64,000 bases of DNA from Limnanthes douglasii subsp. nivea (taxonomy: Eukaryota; Streptophyta; Magnoliopsida; Brassicales; Limnanthaceae): the NCBI GenBank assembly GCA_036936605.1, contig JAUPFV010000005.1, positions 125,978,453 through 126,042,452 of the forward strand, given 5' to 3'. Below, piece by piece: positions 23,281-33,233 of the stretch. The notes under the pieces are model-generated. The model made no database searches. It had not been told where the DNA came from and saw only the letters and a list, made by a program, of their open reading frames with translations. The stretch's first letter is position 1. Each line of letters starts with the position of its first letter. The position numbers were made by a program, and so were the translations under genes.

Positions 23281-24399
23281 TGGGTAATTCAGATCAAAAA
23301 GTAGTTAATTATTTATCTTATATATGTAAACATATAAGATTTCAGATTTAAGAACCGTGACCTAAAATCGGAAAAACATAGAAGATAAGAGGGAAAACTC
23401 AAATAGGACGAGTGTGGCCTCTTGCTTAATGCGATTCCATGACCATCGATATCAATATAAAGAGAGATCCAATCCAAGTCTAAAAAAAGTATTCAATTTC
23501 TCAAACTATCCCTCCTAAATTATTGGGTTTTCTTTTGGGCTTTTCCTTCTTTTCTTTTATAAATTAATCGCACCAACCCTTACAACTTTAACCAAACACC
23601 TCACATCGGCTATACCCTCAACTTAACTGCCTCTTATTTTTCAACTTTCCTAAACCTTATTCATTTTCTAAAAGAATCCAATAAATTATGTTTTGATAAA
23701 CAAGTGAACTACATAATTCTTTTGTATATATACAAGAATAAAAATTAAACAGACCATGGTGAAGTTTGGATATGTTCCGCCATTAAAAAGATAGAACGAA
23801 ACTAAAAAGTAGAATAATAATTATTTATATTTTTTTAAAAGTGATATATTATATTGATAATGGATGTTTTTGGACTTTTTATTCACGAAACGCAAAATTC
23901 ATTCTTTTTAATTAAACTTATATTTTATTATAATAGAAAAGGACCCAATGTTTATAACTTTAAGTTGGGGATTCGAGACAAATTTTAATTATTAAACTAA
24001 AATACGGCCAAACACTTCGTGAAAGAGATTGCGTCAATAAAATTAGAATTTCACTTTATAATTTTTGAGGTAAGAGAAGCTTGCTCATGTTTCCAAGCTG
24101 GATGAAGTTAAGGATGCGAGCTTTAATTGGATGATTTACGTGTTAAAATTACTAACGCTTTAATCCTCACAACTAGAAATTATGACCATTTTAAGAGAGA
24201 AAGGTAAAGTGTAAAAAAAATTAAATCAGAGCTTTTATCAAGCATTGGTTGCTGTCTGAAAGAGTTTGACATTGATTAAAATCAATCTTAAAAGAGTAAG
24301 AGAAAACATGTATGATTCAATTAGTCTTCAAAGTTAGGTATAAACTTTCAAGAAAAGTGATTGCTTTTAAAGAATTTGGAGCACGAAAGTTTGAATACT
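23281..24399. other. AT-rich intergenic stretch
   Basis: I see no ORF of note, no recognisable repeat ends and no RNA gene in this stretch. Confidence 0.5.
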
Positions 24400-25258
24400 T
24401 AGTTTTCATTTTACATTTCAAGATCCATTTGCCTAGCCAATCTCCTGTCTTGTTTTAGATCCTTGAAATGTAAGAAATAATCATATTATAAGATATTAAT
24501 CTTTTGTATCATTGGAGAATTCTATTCAAGAAGAAAGGATATCTACCACTAGCAATCATGTTGACAAGAATCAAAGAATCTGTTTCGATTTCGACCTTAT
24601 TCCAACTGTTCTTTTTGCAAATCAGTAATCCATCAAGCAAGACATGTGATTCAACCTTAATCGGTGTTTGTTTGCCATGAAGATTAGTAGCTCCAATGAT
24701 AATGTCTCCTTTGTGGTCCCTAATAATGATACCTCATGTCAATTCATCATTCATTTGACACGAGGCATTAGTGTTGAGCTTCAGATAGTCTGGTTTAGGG
24801 TGCTGCCATTGAAGGTAAGTTTTCTTTTGATTTTCAAGGGTATAACTTTTGCATCCAAGATCTTTAGCAATATTGTAATCCTTCTTCCAATGCTTAGACC
24901 TGATACAATTTGAATTGTTTAGACTTACTACAATGTTGTTGATGTACCTGATAGTTGTTTCAATGTTTTGGATCTTCGTGTTGATTTTGGAATTGATTCC
25001 GTATTTCTAAATAGTCCATCGGATGACAATAGGATAAATTGTTCTAACATAGACCTTCGAAGTGGTAGACCAAAATCATACTTCAAGCATATGAGCAATG
25101 GTCATGAATTTCTGAATTTTGATCTTAAACCACCAGCATAATGACACAATAGACTCCAGGAAAATTCACATTCAATGAATATGTGTTTGGAGCTTTCAAT
25201 ATTACTACATAATTGGCATTTTAATGCAGTGATAAAATGCTTTTTTTGTAGGATGATA
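24400..25258 (-). mobile_element. LINE-3 fragment (zf-RVT and RNase H)
   Basis: On the minus strand, 25290-25102 encodes a zf-RVT region (LDIILQKKH...CQLCSN...HIFIECEFSW). Then 24830-24420 encodes an RNase H-like domain (LKLNTNAS, IIIRDHKGDIIIGATNL, VEIETDSLILVNMI) that ends NKTGDWLGKW. Several stops interrupt it. The 5' part (RT) is missing and the fragment abuts the inverted-repeat arm at about 25259. It is a different copy from LINE-1 and LINE-2. Confidence 0.8.
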
Positions 25259-26105
25259 TCTAAGTCCACATGGTGAATAACAACCATCATAGTTCAAAGA
25301 AAAAGCACACAAATAATTCTAGTTCACTATACATAGTATAAATTATGTTTCAATTGAAAGCATCTGATTCGAATAATTAAAAAGGTAAATAAAAAGGTAA
25401 AACATGTTATCATTGAAACATTTGAGACCGTATAAATGCATACTTTATGAATTTAAATGATTATAAGGCCAATGGATGGGTTGATATAACATCTAAAACT
25501 TAATTTTTTGTTTATTTGCATCTTACAATCTAAAACCAAAACTCAATGGTGGGAAAAATACCAATACGTACATTGGAGGTAATTATATGCCTAGTCAAGG
25601 CTATATGTAGTTTTACCATTGTTTTGGTTAGTTCTCATATTATTTCTAAATGATGTTATGTTTGTACTTTCATTTATCAACAATTATTTTCTTTTTTATT
25701 TTTCGATAAATAAGATCATTTTTGTTTAATTGTTTATGACTATACACTTATATTTTTTATGAAAAGCTTATGTTAGAAAACCATGTATTAGAGTGTAATG
25801 ATAACTTACATAAAATGAATAATGTTATCCACTAGAACACAACTATACACGTATCTATTAAATTAGCTTGTAATTCAAAACATTTTTGGCACATAAGTTT
25901 AAGGTATATCTCTAAAAGTAATTGATATATATGGTGCTAAAGATTCCACTCCATCTTAAAAAAACCGACATTGAGACATGTGATACTTATAAAAATGTAA
26001 AACATACCAAATAAAGAATTTTTTGTTTCATTCCCAATTATTTTTTGTTTCAAATTTAGAGATTGGGTAACATTCAACTTCTTTTAGATATACACATTAC
26101 TAATG
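25259..26105. repeat. Inverted-repeat arm A (about 847 bp)
   Basis: The reverse complement matches 30942-31779 over its whole length with scattered differences and small indels. It is non-coding and AT-rich; its left end overlaps the start of the LINE-3 zf-RVT region. I do not recognise the repeat family. Confidence 0.9.
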
Positions 26106-26800
26106 TGACCATTCTAAACCCTTAACAATATCATTGATCATCTATAATAGTATGGTCCATCTGGATAGCTAGAGACAAAGCAAAACACAATAACTTACCA
26201 TTCTCAGCTAAATTAATCATTGATCGTGTCATATATGTAGTTACTACATTAGATAGTTCTCAAATTATAAAGAGAAAACACTGGAGTAATGATTACCATA
26301 GAGCTATACACATTCAATGATTTAATCATATGATTAATACAAAAAACTGCATTTATATTAAATGGCATCCACCGCACTTAATAGACTCAAGCTTAACTTT
26401 GATGGCTCATCATTGCCTAATGGTGAGTCTAGCAGTGGACTTATTATAAGAAATAATGTTAGTGAACTAATCATTGCACAAGGTTCATTACTAGGTAAAT
26501 ATTCACTTGTCACTGCTGAAACATTATCATTGTTAAAAGGTTTGATATATTTCAAGACAAATGACTTAAAATCAGTTGATGTGGAATTAGATTCACTTAT
26601 GTTGTTTAATATGTTAGCATTTGGTAAAACACCCTGGTTCATGGCTCAAATACTAAGATGTTGTAGAATTTAATTCACCCACAAATGGTGTTAAAACATA
26701 TATGCAGAGAAGAGAATATAGTTGCATACTGGAGTGCCAAGTACAAAGAATAGACTACACCTTTAAGGGTCTCTAAACTCCAGCCTTACTTAATGTTATT
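26106..26800 (+). mobile_element. LINE-4 fragment (RNase H end)
   Basis: The fragment begins with IIVWSIWIARDKAKHNN (about 26145), the segment that follows zf-RVT in plant LINEs. A frameshift near 26360 leads into an RNase H-like domain: LKLNFDGSSLPNGESSSG (26383-26440) through VDVELDSL. It ends at HICREENIVAYWSAKYKE (about 26695-26750). It is opposite in orientation to LINE-3 and 5' truncated at arm A. Confidence 0.78.
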
Positions 26801-27675
26801 ATTTTATTAGAAAGCATGAATGTCAGCTACATTAGATCTTCAAATTAATCTTTATTCCTAACCTTCGATGGTCTTTACCTAACCAACATTCTCTTTAAAT
26901 TTACAGGTCTAAGAAGTAACAAACATAAACACGTAATAGAATAGAAGCAGGCATAATCATAAAGACAAAGATAAATTGCCATAGGATGCTGAAAAAGAGA
27001 TGAAGGAGAAGAGATGAATTGAAGAAGAGAAGAAGCAAAGGACGGATATGCAGTCACTAAGACTGTTGAGAGCAACTAGAGATGCAAAATTGAGATGAAT
27101 AAAGAGTAAACTCAATAAGAGCTACCATCAACATGCATAACAATAGATAGTATGGATTAACAATAGATTGTATAGACTATTTTTATATACTCTTATCGAT
27201 AAAAATTTAATTTTTGGGAAAAAATGCACTATATATTATTTAAATAAATTTATGTCAATCCATACTATCGTTGAAAAACAAACAAACCTTATTGTGCCTC
27301 AATATGAACGTGTTGAACATATTTAATGACACCATTTAATATGAAATATTAGGTTTACATAAGTATACAATGTATGTATAATCTTCAATTGGGCTGGCTT
27401 ATACATACCATAATAATATTTGACATAAGTGCATAAACACTTTCATGTAAGACTTTTTATATTAGAGGTCACTCAAGTGACATTACTAGACTGTATGTGT
27501 AGTACCAAAATAATAAGATATGAATTGTTTATGTGTAATTTACGAATAACACCAACCTTCCATGAAAGGATTATTATATTTATAATTCATCACAAAATAA
27601 ACATATGATAAAAATCTTGTATTAAAGGGATAAACACTATTACTACTGATATGTTTGTGAGTTATAATTTATATA
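26801..27675. other. AT-rich stretch, no feature recognised
   Basis: I see no coding signal or clear repeat between LINE-4 and the Copia target site. Confidence 0.5.
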
Positions 27676-27680
27676 TTATA

Positions 27681-27908
27681 CACTATAAACTATCAATTAT
27701 TTGATTCTATGTATAAAATCATACAATCTAATTGTTAAACAACAAAGAGAGAAGTAGCCGCAGGAAGCGGCTAGGGTTTTGTGTTTATTAGAATATGTTC
27801 ATTTTTGTATTGAACTGTTTTTTATAATGCAAACCCAAGTAAGGCTCTCAATATATAGAGAACTTATAGACCTATACAAGGAAACTTAATACACTGAATA
27901 TTCTAACA
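27681..27908 (-). repeat. Copia 3' LTR
   Basis: The LTR is 228 bp. On the minus strand it starts TGTTAGAATATTC. Its inner sequence matches the right LTR closely. Confidence 0.93.
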
Positions 27909-30658
27909 CTCCCCCTCAAGTTGTGTAGTGGGATCACCAATACCCAACTTCGATAAAACTGATTCGAATGTTCTTGCAGGAACCGTTTTTGTCAGGATGT
28001 CTGTCAGTTGGTCTTCGGATCTAACAAACGGAAGTTCGACTGTCTCATCTTCAATCTTTTCTTTTATGAAGTGCATATCTATTTCAACGTGCTTTGCTCT
28101 ATCATGTTGTACTGGGTTCTCTGAAATCTTAATCGCATCTTTATTATCGCACATTAACTGAGTTGGACACTTCAGGGGGGATCCGATTTCTTTCATTATC
28201 TTCTTTAACCAAAGTATCTCGGTAATCCCCTTAACGATTCCTCTAAATTCTGATTCAGCACTTGACAATGATACTACTTTCTGTTTCTTACTCCTTCAAG
28301 TCACCAAGTTACCTTCAAGAAGAGTAAAGTAGCCAGCAGTTGATCGCTTGTCGTTAGGATTCCCTCCCCAATCAGCATCTGTGAATACTTCAACATCAAG
28401 GTGTCCATTTTTCTTAAAAATTATGTCTCTTCCCGATGTGCCTTTGAGATATCGAATAATCCTCATTACTGCCTCCATATGGTGTTCCTGAGGATGATGC
28501 ATGAACTGGCTAACTACTCCCACCGCGTATGCAATGTCGGGTCGAGTGTGAGCCAGGTAAATTAATTTCCCCACCAACCTTTGGTACCTTTCTTTACTCG
28601 CTGGTCTGGCTCCTTCAATTATCTTTAGGTTGTGAAGAGAATGAGGAACTCTAGATTCAATCATAATAGCACGAGTTTTTTCAAGTAAAGTACGATTTTT
28701 TCGTTCTGAAGTACCGTTTTGTTGAGGTATGTTTGGACTAGTGGTTTGATGGATAAGACCATTTGTTTTGAAAAAATTATGCATTGTTTTGTTGATAAAC
28801 TCTTTTCCATTACCAGAACGGAGAATCTGTATTTTTTTTTTCAAATTGAGTCAAAATCATTTTGTAAAAACAAACAAATATTTCCGGTATTTCCGATTTA
28901 TGTTTCATGAAGTATATCCAAGTCATTCTTGAGAAATTATCCACAAATAAAACAAAGTATCTGATTTGATTGTTAGTGGAATTTGGTGATGGACCCCAAA
29001 CATCAGAATGGATTAGCGAAAAAGCATAATCAACTCTAGTATTACTTTGCTTAAATGAGACCATACGATTTTTTGCAAGAATGCAGGTTTCACATTTCTC
29101 ATGAATGGAATTATTCAAAAAAAGACTAGGAAACAAACTTTTAAGATAGCTAAAAGAAGGATGACCAAGTCGCTGATGCCATAACCAAAGTTGCCTTTCG
29201 ACTGTTCTGTGAGCAAGCATTGCATGTCCCTTATGAACTACCTCATCAACATAATAGAGACCTCCTTGTCTAGTACCACGCCCAATGATCTCCTTCGTAC
29301 GAATGTCCTGTAAAATGCAAAAAAATGGATACATAAGAACCACACAGTTGAGTTGTTTTGTCACTTGACTAGCACATAATAACTTTAAGGATAGTGAAGG
29401 AATGTAGAGGCAATTTTGAATTTCCATTTTTTCCAAAAAAATAATTGAACCGCCCCCTTTGACTTCACAAAATTCTCCACTAGCAGTCTTAATATGGGAC
29501 TTCTTTGGAGATGACATGTCACCAAAGTCTTTAGGATCATAAGACATGGTGTCCATATCCCCGCAATCAAAGATCCAATTCATTGATTTTTCAAACCATT
29601 TACCTCCAAGTTTTTCATAGGAGTTCGCCGCCATTCCTCGAAAACCAGTGCCACTTCCTTGCTCATTTTTAGTCGGATCTTCATCGCCACTTGTAGACGA
29701 AGCCCGTTTGACATTAAATCTGAAACACTGGTTATTTTTCTCCTTATGACCATCCTCCCACCATTCTGGATAGCCAACCAGCTGGAAACATGTCTCTTTA
29801 GTGTGTTTCTTCATCCCATAATGAGTGCAATACAACTTGGATTTATCTTCTTTCTCTTTGGATCAGAATTTAAACATCCATGCATAATCTTTAGCAGCCA
29901 AACTTATTCCAATTTCAATCGAGTCACTATCAGAAAGAACTTGATTTAAGTATATTAAGCCTGGCCACTTCCTTTCGTATTGTAGCATATGTTGTTTCTA
30001 CGGAAGGAAGAAGATCCTTTTTCAGGATATCTATCTTGACTGGTTCCGGCTTGTCATTAATCGCCATTAGAAATTGATAGAGTCTTTGTTCTTGAGTCTT
30101 CTTATTGTAGATCTGAATGTCTTCTGGGTATTTCATAGGGTTCGGATCTCGCCTATCTATAGACATCCAGATGTTCTGCAGTTTGTTCCACAAGTCTTCT
30201 AGTGTATCGGACCCTTGCCTTAATGAATTAGCCCTCTTATAAAGGTCAAACACCTGTAACGAATCTGTACCAGAACCGTATGTGGTGGCTAACCCATCCC
30301 AGAGGGCTTTTGCAGTGGGATATTGCAAGACATTATTCACCAAGCTGGAGTCAAGATTCTGGATAATCCATATGAAAACACATTGATCATCTTGTTCTCA
30401 CTTTGTATATGTGTTGTCAGTTTTAGATGGAGGTTTCGGCTCCCCTGTAATGTGAGAACCTCTCCCCCTTCCCCCAATTGCTTTCTTCATCAGGTTATCC
30501 CATAGGGCATAGTTGTCACCACCGAGTTTAATCCCTAGGGATAAATTCTCGGGGTTAGTTGTTTGTTGTTGTGTTCCGAGACCATTTCTCATAATGGCAG
30601 CAATCTGCATTGTTAATTCATCAGGAATTTGACTGACCACGACTTCATTGCCAGCCAT
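27909..30658 (-). pseudogene. Copia gag-pol remnant: Gag, integrase, RNase H
   Basis: In minus-strand order, Gag starts at ATG 30658 and ends at SSSF* (29930), with a TGA at about 30400. After a frameshift, a knuckle with one Cys changed to Tyr (CTHYGMKKHTKETC, near 29830) is followed by a GAG-pre-integrase zinc region (HQRLGHPSF...CETC). The integrase core follows (HSDVWGP); its second Asp is lost (RSGNGKEF). A frameshift lies near 28840 in an A/T run. At about 28620 the integrase C-terminal part (ESRVPHSL) joins directly to the RT C-terminal part (YQRLVGKLIYLAHTRPDI). RNase H follows (SSAESEF, DILTK), with Trp changed to a stop at 28296-28298. The joined ends show that the middle of RT was deleted. 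Confidence 0.92.
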
Positions 30659-30695
30659 CTTTGTTGAGGATGTTCAGAATTCCCAGAATCACACA

Positions 30696-30708
30696 TGCTC
30701 TGATACCA
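30696..30708 (-). other. Copia primer binding site
   Basis: The minus strand reads TGGTATCAGAGCA, the classic complement of initiator tRNA-Met in plant Copia elements. It directly abuts the 5' LTR. Confidence 0.93.
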
Positions 30709-30936
30709 TGTTAAAAACTATCAATTATTTGATTCTATGTATAAAATCATACAATCCAATTGTTAAACAACAAAGAGAGAAGTAGCCACAGGAAGCAGCT
30801 AGGGTTTTGTGTTTATTAAAAAATGTTCCTTTTTGTATTGAACTGTTTTTTATAATGTAAACCCAAGTAAGGCTCTAAATATATAGAGAACTTAGAGGCC
30901 TATACAAGGAAACTTAATACACTGAATATTCTAACA
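30709..30936 (-). repeat. Copia 5' LTR
   Basis: The LTR is 228 bp with intact TG...CA ends (minus strand TGTTAGAATA to TTTTTAACA). Target duplication TTATA follows at 30937-30941. Confidence 0.94.
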
Positions 30937-30941
30937 TTATA

Positions 30942-31779
30942 TTAGGAATGTGTATATCTAAAAGAAGTTGAATGTTATCCAACCTCTAAATTTGAAACAA
31001 AAAAATTGTGAATGAAACAATTTTTTTATTTGGTATGTTTTGCATTTTTATAAGTATCATATGTCTCAATGTCAGTTTCTTTAAGATGGGATGGAATCTT
31101 CAGCGCCATATATATCAATTGTTTTTAGAGATATACCTTAAACTTATGTGCCAAAAAGGTTTTGAATTACAAGCTAATTTAATAGATACGTGTATAATTG
31201 TGTTATAGTTGATAACATTATTCATTTTATGTAAGTTATCATTACACTCTAATACATGGTTCTAACTTAATATTTTCATACAAAAATATGTATATTGTCA
31301 TAAAATTAAACAAAAATGATCTTATTTATCGAAAAATAAAAAAGAAAATAATTTAAATGAAAGTACAAAGAAAAGATCATTTAAACATAATACATGCACT
31401 AGCCAAAACAATGGTAAAACTACATATAGCCTTGACTAGGCATATAATTACCTCCAATGTATATATTGGTCTTTTCTACCATCGAGTTTTGGTTTTAGAT
31501 TGTAACATGCAAATAAACAAAAATGTGAGTTTTGGATGCTAGATCAACCCATCCAGTGGTCTTATAATCATTTAAATTCATAATGCATGCATTTATATGG
31601 TCTCGAGTGTTTCAATGATAACATGTTTTACCTTTTTATTTACTTTTTCTATTATTCGAATCAGATGCTTTTAATTGAAACATAATTTATACTATATGTA
31701 GTGAACTAGAATTATTTGTGTGTTTTTTCTTTGAACTATGATGGTTGTTATTCAACATGTGGACTTATTTAATATCATG
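30942..31779. repeat. Inverted-repeat arm B (about 838 bp)
   Basis: This is the reverse-complement partner of 25259-26105. It begins right after the Copia target duplication and ends near 31779, where the match to the LINE-3 side of arm A fades. Confidence 0.9.
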
Positions 31780-32399
31780 TATTTATTTCTCTTCCTTATG
31801 CACAATGTCGAAAATAAAAGTTTGCGTGCCCTATTTTTTCTTTCAGCAATCATGAGTTATCTAAAAAAATATTGAATATGACATTAAATAAATAAAAATA
31901 TTGGATACGATGACCTCCTTAAGAATATCATCTTTAACTTTTTTTAACTTATTATGAACATAAGAAATCTCCATATAATGTTCTCAAATATCTCCTTACC
32001 ACTTATAATTTATGATGGAGAACTTCCCAATAAGGATGTTAATTTTGACTTGCAGAGGTTTAATGAAGCTTTTCTCTAAATAGAAAAAAACATCATTAAA
32101 AAACTTAATTTTGGTTGGTGAGAGCTCAAAAACACATATAGGATCCCATTATGTAATACAATGAGACATAAGAGATTGGATTGTTCAACATTTTAAAATG
32201 TGACCTATATTTTGAAGTTCTCTTATCAGAAGAAAGACACATTCATCATCTTCTAGTCCAATCATCTATATTATTGAGCCATATCGAGAATAACGTATAA
32301 TATGTTTTTCTTTAAAATTGATAACATACATTAGTGGAACATCAATATTGATCCTCAACTGATTAGAACCAAATAATAACAAGAAAAAATCATAAAACT
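31780..32399. other. AT-rich stretch with a possible LINE relic
   Basis: No intact gene is seen. Around 32213-32262 the plus strand reads LSEERHIHHLLVQSSI, weakly like the end of a zf-RVT domain. This could be a decayed LINE piece, but it is too degraded to call. Confidence 0.3.
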
Positions 32400-32733
32400 A
32401 TATTAATAGAAGATCTTAAACAAATAAATGCAATAAACTTATATGCAATCTAATGTTTTTTCAAGTTTTAAGGTCAGATAAAAATTCATATGAACCTGTT
32501 TTCGTAAGATTTAGTAGGGAACTGTGTGGGCTAGATCTATACATTACTATGAAGACAGTTTGTTTAAAGAAAATAATATTGGTACATGATCATTTTGTAA
32601 CACAAAAAACTTCATTGTGGGTCATTTCAGATGTTCGCGACATATAGAGTAAGAATGACATGGGCCTTAAATTTATGTAGAAGCCTATTTATTCTGACTA
32701 TAACATTCATAGGTAGAATGATGCTTTACATAT
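32400..32733 (-). mobile_element. LINE-2, portion downstream of Gypsy-2
   Basis: On the minus strand the sequence just left of Gypsy-2 reads KASFYLPMNVIVRINRLLHKF. It aligns with the LINE-1 segment that follows SITLYWMQRNLL, and so continues the LINE-2 reading that ends SIILDFPLYYM at 42484. The rest towards 32400 is decayed and its limit is uncertain. Confidence 0.6.
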
Positions 32734-33160
32734 TGATGAGTCCGAATTCAGGATGCTCCCCGGACAAGGACAAATCGGTCCAAGGCCTCCGGACCGGACA
32801 GATCACACGGACCGGACAGATCATTTTGAGCACTATGACCATAGGACTGTTCGAACTATGACAAAAGTACTAAAAAACCTAAACACTTCTTGACTAAGTT
32901 ACTTGCTCTCCTACTTAGAGCTCATGGGTCTTTGAACATGACCCGGGTCCATTAAACATGACCCGAAAGCCCATAAGGGCCCAAACATCAGGGTATAAAT
33001 ACCCAACCACGTGCATTAACTATGGGTAATGAGAATTAACTGCTACCAAGCTGCTTAATTATCTCTTTACTCTCTACTCTAAACACTTAACACCCACACA
33101 CCACCATAAAACACCAACTGAAATTACCAGCCTACCCTTAGGCAATTATTATCCACACCA
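32734..33160 (+). repeat. Gypsy-2 5' LTR
   Basis: The LTR is 427 bp. It has the same TATA (32994-33001) and 13-mer pair as Gypsy-1, and a duplicated GGACCGGACAGATCACAC block near 32790-32825. Confidence 0.95.
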
Positions 33161-33180
33161 AATTGGCGACCACACTGGGA
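33161..33180 (+). other. Gypsy-2 primer binding site
   Basis: AATTGGCGACCACACTGGGA directly follows the 5' LTR. It differs from the Gypsy-1 site at one base. Confidence 0.75.
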
Positions 33181-33233
33181 GCACGAAGGTGCCTGAATCA
33201 AGCATTCAAAACCAGCTAAGAAAATCTGTCCGT

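Larger units (their letters stand above)
27681..30936 (-). mobile_element. Copia element with internal deletion (non-autonomous)
   Basis: The element has two 228-bp LTRs and a perfect target duplication TTATA (27676-27680 and 30937-30941). The minus-strand PBS TGGTATCAGAGCA (30708-30696) matches initiator tRNA-Met. The purine tract CTTGAGGGGGAG (27920-27909) abuts the 3' LTR. At 3256 bp it is well short of the usual 4.5-5.5 kb, because most of RT is gone. LTRs differ at about 14 positions by eye, including mutated terminal bases of the left LTR (CA where TG is expected). Confidence 0.95.

Noticed and set aside
26875..27075. A 66-codon minus-strand ORF with Leu/Ser-rich sequence.
   Set aside because: It has low complexity, no motif and no exon context.
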